This document shows, in pieces, positions 1 to 9,449 of a DNA stretch of 64,000 nt. Position 1 is the stretch's first letter. Each line of letters opens with the position of its first letter. The stretch comes from CAWCKS01 sp963796195 (GTDB taxonomy: Bacteria > Pseudomonadota > Alphaproteobacteria > Rhizobiales > Xanthobacteraceae). The DNA is taken from positions 248,001 through 312,000 of the forward strand of contig CAWCKS010000014.1 in assembly GCA_963796195.1 (NCBI GenBank), written 5' to 3'. The notes beneath the pieces are model-generated. The model ran no database searches. It was given only the letters and a program-made list of their open reading frames with translations, and was not told the origin of the DNA. The position numbers were made by a program, and so were the translations under genes.

Positions 1-759
1 ACGGTTCTGTGCCTGCTTGACGTCACCGGACCAGCCGACCACGAAGCAGATTTCGCCGGTCGCGAGCGCATCGAGATATTCCGATGAATGAAATTTGCGC
101 ACGAACGGCCTGACCCTGGCCGCGGCGTCCGCAGCTTTCTCGAGGTCGGCCTGCCTGGTCGAGTTCGGATCGATGCCGAGCCAGGTCAGCGCTGCCGGCA
201 GGATATCGTCGGCGGAGTCCAGCATATGGATGCCGCAATCCTTGAACTTCGCGAGTTTGTCCGGATTGAAGACGATGTCCCAGCTGTTGACCGCATCCTC
301 AACCTTCACGTCAGGACCAAGGATCGCCTGCAGCTGTTTGACGTTGTAGCCAATTCCGGTGGTGCCCCACATGTAGTTGGCGGCGTAGAGATTGCCGGGA
401 TCGTAGGTCGCGAGGCGCTTCGTCACCTCGGCCCAGGCATTGGCAAGGTTCGGCAGCTTCGACTTGTCGAGCTTCTGGAACACGCCGGCCTTGATCTGGC
501 GTTCAAGGAAATAGCCCGACGGCACCACGAGGTCGTAGCCGGATTTGCCGGCGAGCAGCCGCGTCTCCAACGTCTCATTGGCATCGAACGTGTCGTAAGT
601 GACCTTGATGCCGGTTTCCTTCGTAAAGTCCTCGAGGACCCCCGGCGCCATATAGTTTGACCAATTGTAGAAATTCACCGTGCGGTCGGCCGCGCTGGCA
701 TTGCCAGCAAAGGCGGCGACCACCGCGATGGTCAAAATCCATTTGCCGGCAGAGTTCAT
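1..759 (-). CDS. Polyamine-type ABC transporter substrate-binding protein (PotF/PotD family), 3' end outside window
   Basis: Periplasmic solute-binding protein that would deliver putrescine, spermidine or a related amine to an ABC importer. Translation from ATG at 759 gives a clear signal peptide (Lys near the N-terminus, hydrophobic core, cleavage after NASA) followed by VNFYNWSNYMAPGVLEDF, the classic start of the mature PotF/PotD fold, and later YNVKQLQAILG and GEICFVVGWSGD. The frame stays open through base 1, so 253 residues are visible and roughly 100 C-terminal residues are missing. It starts 12 bp after the aminotransferase stop, so the two are probably co-transcribed, and the permease and ATPase genes would be expected beyond the window edge. 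The exact ligand cannot be read from sequence. Confidence 0.88.
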   Translation of the reverse strand, partial: MNSAGKWILTIAVVAAFAGNASAADRTVNFYNWSNYMAPGVLEDFTKETGIKVTYDTFDANETLETRLLAGKSGYDLVVPSGYFLERQIKAGVFQKLDKSKLPNLANAWAEVTKRLATYDPGNLYAANYMWGTTGIGYNVKQLQAILGPDVKVEDAVNSWDIVFNPDKLAKFKDCGIHMLDSADDILPAALTWLGIDPNSTRQADLEKAADAAARVRPFVRKFHSSEYLDALATGEICFVVGWSGDVKQAQNR

Positions 760-771
760 GCCCCTCCCCCT

Positions 772-1945
772 TCACCTGACCGCGTGCGACAGCCGCTCCA
801 GTGCCTCGTCGATGATGGCGTCCCGCTTGGCGAAGCAGAAGCGGATCACTGATGTCACAGGATCGTCCTCATAGAGCGACGACACCGGGATCGCGGCGAC
901 CCGGTGCTCGGTGACCAGCCGCTTGCAGAATGCTTCGTCCGTTACGTTGAGGCCCGAGCGGCTTTATGTCGACGTTGAGAAAGTAGGTACCCTGCGACGG
1001 GATCACCGGAAAGCCGATCGAGGTCAGCCCGTCCGACAGGCGGTCGCGGCTGCGCTGCAGGTCGCGCCGCATGTCGTGGAAGAAGGCATCGTCCTTGCCC
1101 AGGCCGTAGGCGACGGCGGCCTGCAGGTTCGGCGCCGTCGTGAACGTCAGGAACTGGTGCGCCTTGCCGAGCACGCGCAGGATCGGCGGCGGCGCACAGA
1201 CGAAGCCGACCTTCCAGCCGGTCAGCGAGAAGATCTTCCCGGCCGAGCCGACCTTGACGGTGCGCTCGCGCATCCCGGGCAGCGTCATCAGCGGAATGTG
1301 GGCGCGGCCGTCGAACAGCACGTGCTCCCAGACCTCGTCGCACACGGCGATAACGTCGAACTGCTTGCAGAACCGCGCTAGCAGCTCGAGGTCCTCACGC
1401 GGATAGACGATGGCCGCGGGATTATGCGGGTTGTTGAAGCAGACGACCTTGGTCTTGCTGTTGAACACCGCGCGCAAGGCGTCTTCGGTCAGTCGCCAGT
1501 GCGGCGGCTCGAGACGGACGATGCGCGGGATCCCGCCGGCGCGGCGGATCAGCGGCAGGTAGGCGTCATAGGCCGGTGCGAACGCGACCACCTCATCGCC
1601 CGGCTCGATCAGGCCGAACAGCGCGCCGGCGATCGCTTCGGTGGCGCCCGAGGTCACCATGACCTCGCTCTGCGGGTCGAGCGTCAGCCCATGCCAGCGC
1701 TGATAATGCGCTGACACCGCCGCGCGCAGCTCGGGCAATCCCATCATCGGCGGGTACTGGTTGTTGCCGTCGATCACGGCATCAGCCGCCTTGCGCCGGA
1801 CGTCCTCCGGCCCGGGATCGTCGGGAAAACCCTGGCCGAGATTGATGGCGTCATGCTCGCGTGCGAGCTGCGACATCACCTCGAACACGGTGGTCGGTAG
1901 ATTGGTGTAGACGCGATTGAGCGGGCGCGTCATCGCGTTTGTCAT
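772..1945 (-). CDS. PLP-dependent class I/II aminotransferase, with a C-terminal frameshift
   Basis: Fold-type I aminotransferase of the kynurenine/methionine aminotransferase-like group. Visible are the N-terminal INLGQGFPDDPGPEDV, the NNPHNPAAIVYPREDL segment (Asn contacting PLP), CDEVWEHVLFDG, and SAGKIFSLTGWKVGF, whose first Lys is the Schiff-base residue. ATG at 1945 is preferred over the upstream in-frame ATG at 1963 because GGAAGG lies just before it and it follows the rhodanese stop by 10 bp. The open frame breaks at about 951-955 (extra base in a GGCCC run); the next frame continues as LNVTDEAFCKRL, VAAIPVSSLYEDD and IRFCFAKRD to a stop at 772, the normal family C-terminus. The amino acid substrate is unknown. 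Confidence 0.85.
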
Positions 1946-1955
1946 AGCCTTCCGG

Positions 1956-2291
1956 TCAACCACCCGCCTTGGTCGGCAAGCCGGCGGCCTTCCAGCCGAG
2001 GATGCCGCCGGCGAGGTGCTTGTCGTAGGGCAGGCCTTCGGCTTGCGCCGCCAGCGACGCGGTTACCGAGCGACGGCCAGACCGGCAGGCGAACACGACC
2101 GCCTTGCCCTTCGGATCGGGAATGTCCTTCGGATCGAAACCCGACAGCGGCAGCACGACGGCGTCCGGATAGGCCTCGGCAGAAACCTCGTTCGGCTCGC
2201 GCACGTCGATCAGGAGATAGCGCCCCTCGGCAATGCCCTTGGCCACGTCCTGCGCGGTGAGATCCTCGACTTTGTGCTCGCCTTCGGCCAC
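1956..2291 (-). CDS. Single-domain rhodanese-like protein
   Basis: A 111-residue stand-alone rhodanese domain, a persulfide or sulfur carrier fold. It has IDVREPNEVSAEAYPDAVVLP, the usual strand-loop preceding the active site, and then VVFACRSGRRS with the catalytic Cys at about residue 69 in a CRSGRRS loop. There is no signal peptide, so it is cytoplasmic. It is the first gene of an apparent operon with the aminotransferase (10 bp downstream) and the PotF-type protein. A role in sulfur transfer is family knowledge; why it sits with amine uptake genes is not evident. Confidence 0.88.
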   Translation of the reverse strand: MAEGEHKVEDLTAQDVAKGIAEGRYLLIDVREPNEVSAEAYPDAVVLPLSGFDPKDIPDPKGKAVVFACRSGRRSVTASLAAQAEGLPYDKHLAGGILGWKAAGLPTKAGG

Positions 2292-2380
2292 GTCAACACT
2301 CCATCAAATGGGGGTCTTTGCAGCACGCAACCTCGCCGCTGACACGACGAAAATCAAGCACTTGCGGGCTAGATCGTGAC

Positions 2381-4306
2381 TTAGATCGTAACTTGGGTTC
2401 CGACCTCGACCACCCGCCCGGTGGGAATCTGGAAATAGCTGGTCGCGTCGTTCGACATCTGGGTCAGCGCGATGAACAGGTGATCCTGCCAGCGCGGCAT
2501 GCCCGAATAGGCCGCGGGCTTGAGCGCGCGGCGCGACAGGAAGAACGACGTCGACATGATGTCGAATTGCCAGCCGAGCTTGCGGGCGATCATCAGCGCC
2601 TTCGGGATGTTCGGCGTTTCCATGAAGCCGTAGCGCAGCGTCACCCGCGAGAACGTCCCGCTGATATCTTCCATGTGGACGCGATCGGCGACGTCGACGC
2701 GCGGCGTCGGCGCGGTCTCGATGGTCAGGATGACGTTCTTCTCGTGCAGCACCTTATAGTGCTTCAGGCTGTGCATCAGCGCGGTCGGCGCGTTGTCCGG
2801 ATGCGCGGTCAAAAACACCGCCGTGCCGGGCACGCGCTGCGGTGGCCGCTTCTCCAGCATCGAAACGAGATCCTTCAGCGGCAGTTCGTTCTTCTGCGTC
2901 TTCTCGAACAGCAGGCGGCTGCCGCGCCGCCAAGTGTACATCACGACCATGACGAGGCCGCCGAGCAGGAGAGGCACCCAGCCGCCTTCGACCACCTTGA
3001 GCAGGTTGGCCGACAGGAAGATCAGATCGAGCAACAGGAACGGGCCGATCAACGCAGCGGCCGCGAGCGGCGACCACTTCCACACCTTCCAGATCACCAC
3101 AAAGCCCATCATCGCGGTGACGACCATCGTGCCGGTGACCGCAATGCCATAGGCCGACGCAAGCGCGCTCGACGACTTGAAGATCGCGACCAGCAGCACG
3201 ACGCCGAAGAACAGAATGGTGTTGACCCGCGGCATATAGATCTGGCCGGAGTGGGTCTCCGAGGTGTGGCGGATTTCGAAACGCGGCAACAGCCCGAGCT
3301 GGATCGCCTGCCGCGTCAGCGAATAGGCGCCGGTGATCACGGCCTGGCTCGCGATCACCGTCGCGACCGTCGCCATAATGATCATGGCCGGCTGGGCCCA
3401 TTCGGGGTACAGCAGGTAGAACGGATTTTCGAGCGCCTTGGGGTCCTCGAGCACCAGTGCGCCCTGGCCCAGGTAGTTCAGGATGAGCGACGGCAGCACG
3501 ATGAACAGCCACGCGATCTGGATCGGCTTCTTGCCGAAGTGACCGAGGTCGGCATAGAGCGCTTCCGCGCCCGTCACCGCGAGAAAGACCGCGCCGAGCG
3601 TGAATAGTCCGATCACACCGTGGCTGACGGCAAAGCCGATCGCCGCGAGCGGATTGAAGGCGAACAGCACCACCGGGTGCGAGGCAATCCAGACCACGCC
3701 GGGAATGGCGATCACCACAAACCAGATCACCATGATCGGGCCGAAAAAAGCAGCGACCCGCGCGGTGCCGCGCGACTGCGCGGCAAACAGCCCGGCCAGA
3801 ATGACGATAGTCAGGGGCAACACGAACGGATCGAATTTCGACGACAGCACCTTCAGGCCTTCGACGGCCGACAGCACCGACAGTGCCGGCGTGATGACCG
3901 CGTCGCCATAGAACAGCGCGCCTGAGATGATGCCGAGCAGCGCGATCGCGGCGACGCCGCCGCCGAGCGCACGCTGCGCCAGCGCCATCAACGCCAGCGT
4001 GCCGCCCTCGCCGTGGTTGTCGGCGCGCAGCAGGATCACGACGTATTTCAGCGTGACCACGATGATCAGCGCCCACAGGATCAGCGACAGCACGCCGATA
4101 ACGATGGGCTCGGTCACCGCGCCTTCGGTCCCGGTGGCCGCGACGATCGCTTCGCGTAGCGCGTATAGCGGGCTGGTGCCGATGTCGCCGTAGACGACGC
4201 CAATGCTGCCGAGCGTCAACGCCACGACGCTGCCGTGGTCCTCGTGACCTTCCACGACCCCGTTGGCCGCCTCGGGTGAAGCGGAGGTCGTCGTCGGCAT
4301 TGTCAT
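2381..4306 (-). CDS. kup: Kup-type potassium uptake transporter, copy 1
   Basis: K+:H+ symporter of the KUP/HAK/KT family, 641 residues, inner membrane. The signature LGSIGVVYGDIGTSPLYALREA is at about residues 30-51 and about twelve hydrophobic helices follow, including NHGEGGTLALMAL and FLAVTGAEALYADLGHFGKKPI. The hydrophilic C-terminal third ends in FFLSRRALKPA and a short GRVVEVGTQVTI tail. The length is normal and no frameshift is seen. It lies 184 bp downstream of a second kup in the same orientation; the two proteins share most of their length, including the C-terminal NVILTIET segment, so this is a tandem duplication. Low-affinity K+ uptake at acidic pH or low K+ is the family role. 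Confidence 0.95.
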   Translation of the reverse strand: MTMPTTTSASPEAANGVVEGHEDHGSVVALTLGSIGVVYGDIGTSPLYALREAIVAATGTEGAVTEPIVIGVLSLILWALIIVVTLKYVVILLRADNHGEGGTLALMALAQRALGGGVAAIALLGIISGALFYGDAVITPALSVLSAVEGLKVLSSKFDPFVLPLTIVILAGLFAAQSRGTARVAAFFGPIMVIWFVVIAIPGVVWIASHPVVLFAFNPLAAIGFAVSHGVIGLFTLGAVFLAVTGAEALYADLGHFGKKPIQIAWLFIVLPSLILNYLGQGALVLEDPKALENPFYLLYPEWAQPAMIIMATVATVIASQAVITGAYSLTRQAIQLGLLPRFEIRHTSETHSGQIYMPRVNTILFFGVVLLVAIFKSSSALASAYGIAVTGTMVVTAMMGFVVIWKVWKWSPLAAAALIGPFLLLDLIFLSANLLKVVEGGWVPLLLGGLVMVVMYTWRRGSRLLFEKTQKNELPLKDLVSMLEKRPPQRVPGTAVFLTAHPDNAPTALMHSLKHYKVLHEKNVILTIETAPTPRVDVADRVHMEDISGTFSRVTLRYGFMETPNIPKALMIARKLGWQFDIMSTSFFLSRRALKPAAYSGMPRWQDHLFIALTQMSNDATSYFQIPTGRVVEVGTQVTI

Positions 4307-4490
4307 GGAAGATCGCCTCTCAGCTGCCCTGCTCGGCCGCGGCGCGCGCTTATAGTGCGGTGCGACAATCGGAGCTTAGGCTATTTTCTCGTTTCAGGCA
4401 TGCGCAAAGCGCATGCGGCGCGCTTTCAATTTACTCGCCTAACCAATTGATGAGCTTGCGTTTTGTCAAAGCCCCCTCTCACCGCTACCC

Positions 4491-6392
4491 TCAAATCGTG
4501 ACCTGCGTACCAACCTCGACCACCCGCCCGGTCGGGATGTGGAAGTAGTCGGTGGCGTCATTGGCGGCCCGGCTCAACGCAATGAAGAGATGATCCTGCC
4601 AGCGCGGCATGAATGAGTGCGACGCCGGTTTCAGCGCGCGCCGTGACACGAAGAACGAGGTCGACATCATCTCGAAGTCCCAGCCGAGCTTGCGCGCCAG
4701 CGCCAGCGCCGGCGGCACGTTCGGCAACTCCATGTAGCCGAAGCGAAGCGCCACACGCATGAAGCGATCGCTGATCTTTTCGATACGAACACGGCGCGCC
4801 GGCGGCACCCGCGGCGCGTGATCCGTCTCGATCGTCAGGATGACGTTCTGCTGGTGCAGCACCTTGTTGTGCTTGAGGTTATGCAGCAGCGAGGTCGGTA
4901 CGAAATCCGGATCGCTGGTGAGGAAGATCGCGGTGCCGTCGACGATATGCGGCGGACGCTTCTCCAGGCTTTTGATCAGGCTTTGCAGCGGCACTTCAAT
5001 CTTGCGCGTCTTCTGCGCAAGGATGCCGGTGCCGCGCCGCCACGTCCAGATCACGACCGCCATCGCCGCACCAAAGGTGAGCGGCACCCAGGCGCCTTCC
5101 AGAAGCTTCAGGAGGTTGGCGGCGAAGAACGTCGTGTCGACCACGACGAACGGCAACATCAGAGCGGCCGCACTGATCAATCGCCAGTTCCACAGCTTCC
5201 AGATCACGATGAAGCCCATGAGGCCATCGGCCACCATGGTGGTCGACACCGCGATGCCATAGGCCGAAGCAAGACCGCCCGAGGTCCGAAACAACCCAAC
5301 CAGCAACAACACGCCGATCAACAGCATGGTGTTGACGCGTGGCAGGTAGATCTGGCCGGCGTGCGACTCCGAGGTGTAGCGGACCTCGAAGCGCGGCAGC
5401 AGACCGAGCTGGATCGCCTGGCGCACCAATGAAAAGGCGCCGGTGATAACCGCCTGGCTTGCGATCACCGTCGCCGAGGTCGCGAGCACAATGAGCGGCG
5501 TCAGCAGCACGTTGGGCGCCATCCGGTAGAACGGGTTTTCGATCGCCTCGGGATGCGACAGCACCAGCGCGCCCTGCCCGAAATAGTTGAGCAGCAATGA
5601 TGGCAGCACGAAGCCGAGCCACGCGGCCTGGATCGGCTTGCGGCCGAAGTGGCCGAGATCGGCGTAGAGCGCCTCACCGCCGGTGACCGCGAGAAACACC
5701 GCGCCGAGCGTCACAAGGCCGATGGTGCCGTGCGACAGCAGGAAATGAACGCCGTACCAGGGATTGATCGCCGCCAGAATGCTCCAGTCATCGCTGATGT
5801 GCAGGACGCCGAGCACGGCAATCGAACCGAACCACACGATCATCACCGGGCCGAAGGCGGCCGCTACAATCGCGGTGCCACGGCTCTGCACCGCGAACAG
5901 CGCGACCAGAATCAGGATCGTCACCGGCTGCACGAAATGCTCGAGTGCGGGTGCGGCGAGCTTCATGCCTTCGACCGCCGCCAGCACCGAGATCGCCGGG
6001 GTGATCATGGAGTCGCCGAGGAACATCGAAGCCCCCAGCACGCCCATCACCAAGAGCAGCGTGGTGCGCTGCCCGAACGCGCGCCGGCCGAGCGCCATCA
6101 GCGAGAGCGACCCGCCCTCGCCGTGATTGTCGGCGCGGAGCAGGAGCAGCACATATTTCGCGGTGACAACAATGATCAGCGCCCACAGGATCAGCGAGAG
6201 CACGCCGAGCACGATGGGACGGCTGACCGCGCCGCCCCCGGTGGCGCTGAGCGTCGCCTGGTGAAATGCGTAGAGTGGCGACGTTCCGATGTCGCCATAA
6301 ACAACGCCGATACTGCCCAGGGTCAGAGCGGCGAAGCTGCCTTGCTGGCGCGGCTCAAGGGGAACCTCGGCGGCGGTCTCACTGGCGACCAT
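4491..6392 (-). CDS. kup: Kup-type potassium uptake transporter, copy 2
   Basis: Second KUP-family K+ symporter, 633 residues, upstream of copy 1 in the direction of transcription. It carries LGSIGVVYGDIGTSPLYAFHQ near the N-terminus, NHGEGGSLSLMALGRRAFG, AVTGGEALYADLGHFGRKPI and the same C-terminal end GRVVEVGTQVTI. The two copies differ most in the extreme N-terminus, in TM4-5 and in the cytoplasmic tail (for example KSLEKRPPHIVDGTAIFL here against SMLEKRPPQRVPGTAVFL in copy 1), suggesting diverged rather than recent duplicates. It is intact. The 184-bp gap between the copies is large enough for a separate promoter, but none was identified. Confidence 0.95.
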   Translation of the reverse strand: MVASETAAEVPLEPRQQGSFAALTLGSIGVVYGDIGTSPLYAFHQATLSATGGGAVSRPIVLGVLSLILWALIIVVTAKYVLLLLRADNHGEGGSLSLMALGRRAFGQRTTLLLVMGVLGASMFLGDSMITPAISVLAAVEGMKLAAPALEHFVQPVTILILVALFAVQSRGTAIVAAAFGPVMIVWFGSIAVLGVLHISDDWSILAAINPWYGVHFLLSHGTIGLVTLGAVFLAVTGGEALYADLGHFGRKPIQAAWLGFVLPSLLLNYFGQGALVLSHPEAIENPFYRMAPNVLLTPLIVLATSATVIASQAVITGAFSLVRQAIQLGLLPRFEVRYTSESHAGQIYLPRVNTMLLIGVLLLVGLFRTSGGLASAYGIAVSTTMVADGLMGFIVIWKLWNWRLISAAALMLPFVVVDTTFFAANLLKLLEGAWVPLTFGAAMAVVIWTWRRGTGILAQKTRKIEVPLQSLIKSLEKRPPHIVDGTAIFLTSDPDFVPTSLLHNLKHNKVLHQQNVILTIETDHAPRVPPARRVRIEKISDRFMRVALRFGYMELPNVPPALALARKLGWDFEMMSTSFFVSRRALKPASHSFMPRWQDHLFIALSRAANDATDYFHIPTGRVVEVGTQVTI

Positions 6393-6625
6393 GCGAACGA
6401 TCCCGCGTTACTGACTTGAACCGACCAGCACATGTCCCGCGAGCTTGATGGCGGGCAGAGAGCGGCCTTTCCAAAAACCGACACGCGCAAACCTGAAAGA
6501 ATCCAGGTCGCTCTGTTCAAGCTTATAGCAAGAGCACGGAACGGTCGCGCTGACCAGGCGTTCCAAAGATCGTATTTTAGTTTGGTGGTCGGAGGGACGC
6601 GCGGACGCCCCGCCCTTGACAAGCC

Positions 6626-7457
6626 TTACGGCCTGAGATCGGGCGGCAGCGGCGGGCTCTCGCGCATCAAGCGTGATGGTGACGCGCCGATTGGCGGCGA
6701 GCGTCGGGTCGTCGGGAAACAGCGGCTCGTTGTCGGCCTTGCCGCCCGCCATGAAGATGTGGCTCGTCGGCAAGCCCTCCTTCTCGAGGATTTGACGTAC
6801 CGCGTTGGCGCGATCAGCCGACAGGTCGAACGCATCGTATTCCGGGCTCGCCGGCGAGAGCCCTGCCGCGGTGTGGCCGACAATCGAGATGCGCAGGGGT
6901 GTAGCGCGCAGCGGCTTCGCCAACTTCTGGATCAACAGCCGGGTGCGCTCGTAAGGTTCTTTCGAGCCGTCGGGAAACATCGAACGGCCGTCCTGGTCGA
7001 CAATCTCGAGATTGAGGCCCTGCTTGGTCTCCTCGAACATGATGTGCTTGGAGATTTCGGTCAGTTCCGGCATGTCCTGCAGCGCCTGACGGAGCGAAGC
7101 CGCTGCCAGCGCAAACTCGCGGTCGATCTTCTGCTTGACGCCGGCGTGGAGCTTGCTTTCGAGGGCGTCGGGGCTCGGCGTGTTGGACGCGTCTTCCGGC
7201 GCAATGTGCTCGGCGTTTTTCAGCCGCGGCCGTGTCGGCAAGCCGTCGGTCTCGATGATGCCGGAGTAACGCGCTTCGGTCTGCACGCCGAACGCATCGC
7301 GCATCGAACCAGCGACTAACTTGAGTTTCTGCGCATCCTGGTTGGAGAACGCGACGAGCATCACGAAGAAGCTCATCATCAAGCCCATCAGGTCGGCAAA
7401 GCTTACATACCAGCCGTGACCCCCGGCATGCGCAGCGCCCCGCTTCTTCTTGGCCAT
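6626..7457 (-). CDS. motB: MotB-like flagellar stator protein, frameshift near the C-terminus
   Basis: Peptidoglycan-anchored stator subunit. The short cytoplasmic N-terminus is followed by a single TM helix WYVSFADLMGLMMSFFVMLV, whose Asp at about residue 22 matches the proton-binding Asp of MotB/PomB. A long linker and an OmpA-like domain follow (LNLEIVDQDGRSMFP, RISIVGHTA, DLSADRANAVRQILEKEG, ADNEPLFPDDPTLAANRRVTITL). The open frame runs on to 6408 with low-complexity sequence, but dropping one base at about 6668-6671 gives MRESPPLPPDLRP and a stop at 6626, so the shorter end is preferred. The gene starts 27 bp after motA. There are no other flagellar genes nearby, so this may be an auxiliary stator. 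Confidence 0.88.
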
Positions 7458-7484
7458 TGACTTGTCCGCGGCACGTCCGCTCGC

Positions 7485-8258
7485 TTACGCGGGTACCGCC
7501 TCCCCTTCTTCGTGGCGATGCTTTTCCGGGAGATAAGCGAGCAGCATTTCCCGCACCAACGCAGGACTCTTCGAATCGCGGATCATCAGGATGCCGTCGA
7601 TGATCAGCGTGCGATTGGTCTCTTCGTCGAGCAGCTTGACGTGCAGCTTGTCGGCAATCGGCAGGCAGAAGATGTTGGCGACCACAGCGCCATACAGGGT
7701 CGCAAGCAACGCCGTCGCCATGAACGGCCCGAGCTTGGACGGATCGCTCATGTTGGCAAACATCTGCACCATGCCGACCAGCGTGCCGACCATGCCAAAG
7801 GCGGGAGCACAATCGCCGATTGCGCGGTAGATCTTCTGGCCCTCGTCGAGATTCATGAGGAAGTTGTCGCGATCGCGCTCGAGGTTGTCGCGGATGAAGT
7901 TGAGATCGTAGCCGTCGGCGACATAGCGAATGCCCTTCGCCAGAAACGGATCGTCGATCTCGACCTTCTCGAGCCCGACCGGGCCTTGCTTGCGCGAGAC
8001 CTCGGCGAGGTTGGCGAGCTCGTCGACCAGCTCGCGCGCCGTCTTGCGGCTCAGCGTGAAAGCGAACTTGGCGCCGAGCGGCAGGCCGTGGAGCATCGCG
8101 CTCAAGGGAAAGCGGATCAGTGTCGCCGAAATCGATCCACCGAAGACAATGAGGACGGCGTGTTCGCTCACGAACATTTCGAGGCTGCCGCCGAGCAGCA
8201 TTATGATCGCAACGACGGCCGAGCCTGCCAACAAGCCGATTGCTGTCGTAATATCCAT
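7485..8258 (-). CDS. motA: MotA/PomA-like flagellar stator channel protein
   Basis: Stator ring subunit of 257 residues, inner membrane, partner of the MotB-like protein just downstream. The N-terminal pair of helices (TTAIGLLAGSAVVAIIMLLG, VLIVFGGSISATLIRFPLSA) is followed by a charged cytoplasmic loop with EVSRKQGPVGLEKVEIDDPF. A second helix pair carries PAFGMVGTLVGMVQMFANM and LLATLYGAVVANIFCLPIADKL. Spacing and residues resemble PomA/MotA of the shorter type rather than TolQ/ExbB. Proton or sodium use cannot be decided from this alone. It is complete and unshifted. Confidence 0.92.
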   Translation of the reverse strand: MDITTAIGLLAGSAVVAIIMLLGGSLEMFVSEHAVLIVFGGSISATLIRFPLSAMLHGLPLGAKFAFTLSRKTARELVDELANLAEVSRKQGPVGLEKVEIDDPFLAKGIRYVADGYDLNFIRDNLERDRDNFLMNLDEGQKIYRAIGDCAPAFGMVGTLVGMVQMFANMSDPSKLGPFMATALLATLYGAVVANIFCLPIADKLHVKLLDEETNRTLIIDGILMIRDSKSPALVREMLLAYLPEKHRHEEGEAVPA

Positions 8259-8453
8259 AGGAACCCTGACGCAACGCGCACCACAGCGCCCTTCTGGACG
8301 CGGTCCGACCGATGCGATCGAACAAGCAACCCTAGCGTTGCCGCCATTAAAGTTACGTAAAGCTTAGCGGGGAACCGACAATTCGAGCGGACAGTGTGCA
8401 GCTACGCCGCAGTTCACAGTTCGCTAACCATAAGTCGCGCGACGTCGGGCCGA

Positions 8454-9368
8454 TCAGTGCAGATGCGGCGGACGATCGTCAGCCTGAGCATCAGTCGGCG
8501 GCTGGAACGATGGCGTGGCGGGCTGCGGTGCGGGTGCTGTCGCCACGCGCGAATCAAGCCAGCGCCGCTGCTGGCGGCGATAGGACAGCACGCCGGCGGG
8601 CAGCGAGATCAAATAGAGCACCGTGCCGATCGTGAGCACGTACCAGGGATAGCTGATCAACAGCGCGATGAAGAGCACGACGAAGACGAACGCCGGCAGC
8701 ACCATTTCCGGCGGTACCCGCCGGCCGATGGTCTTGCCGGAGAACACCGGCAGTCGCGAGATCATCAGAAAGGCAACGGCAAGCGTGTAGAGCGCGGTGG
8801 CAATCGCGGGGAATAGCGGCACGCCGAGAAATGCCAGATAGATTGGCAGCAGCACGCAGATCGCGCCGGCCGGCGCGGGCACGCCGGTGAAGAAATTCGC
8901 GGCGAAAGCTGGCTTCTCGGGATCGTCCATGGCGGCGTTGAAGCGCGCCAGACGAAGCCCGCCACTGATCGCAAACACCATGGCCGCGATCCAGCCGCCA
9001 TTGTGCAGCTCCTTGAGCTGCCAGAAGTAGAGGATCAATCCCGGCGCGACGCCGAAATTGACGAAGTCGGCGAGGCTGTCGAGTTCGGCGCCGAACCGCG
9101 ACTGGCCCTTGATCAGACGGGCGACGCGGCCGTCGATGCCGTCGAGCGCCGCGGCAAACACGATGGCGCCGAGCGCGAGCTCCACGCGCCCCTCGAACGA
9201 CAGCCGGATCGCTGTCAGCCCCGCGCACAGCGCGAGCAGCGTGATGACGTTGGGGACCAGCATGCGCACGGGAATGGCGCGGAAGCGCCGGCGGCGCGCT
9301 TCGAACGGACCTTGGCCGGACAGTTTCTCCATGAGGGCAATATAGCTGCGCAGACCCGAGGACGCCAT
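8454..9368 (-). CDS. pssA: CDP-diacylglycerol-serine O-phosphatidyltransferase
   Basis: Condenses CDP-diacylglycerol with L-serine to phosphatidylserine at the inner membrane. The CDP-alcohol phosphatidyltransferase signature DG-xx-AR-x8-G-xxx-D-xxx-D is present as D79-G80, A83-R84, G93, D97 and D101, flanked by about eight hydrophobic helices (VITLLALCAGLTAIRLS; VFVVLFIALLISYPWYVL). The hydrophilic C-terminal tail is Pro-rich. An internal Met at base 9332 is an alternative start. It lies 81 bp after psd in the same orientation, so the two consecutive steps to phosphatidylethanolamine are encoded together. Confidence 0.93.
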   Translation of the reverse strand: MASSGLRSYIALMEKLSGQGPFEARRRRFRAIPVRMLVPNVITLLALCAGLTAIRLSFEGRVELALGAIVFAAALDGIDGRVARLIKGQSRFGAELDSLADFVNFGVAPGLILYFWQLKELHNGGWIAAMVFAISGGLRLARFNAAMDDPEKPAFAANFFTGVPAPAGAICVLLPIYLAFLGVPLFPAIATALYTLAVAFLMISRLPVFSGKTIGRRVPPEMVLPAFVFVVLFIALLISYPWYVLTIGTVLYLISLPAGVLSYRRQQRRWLDSRVATAPAPQPATPSFQPPTDAQADDRPPHLH

Positions 9369-9449
9369 GAACAGAAAGCCTTAAGTTTCAATTTGCGCGT
9401 ATTCCATTCGCAAATCCGGCCACCACTTTCGCGGAACACGCGCCCTTGG

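Noticed and set aside
6408..6625. C-terminal extension of MotB
   Set aside because: This part of the long open frame is read only because of a likely extra base near 6670; the corrected frame ends at 6626.
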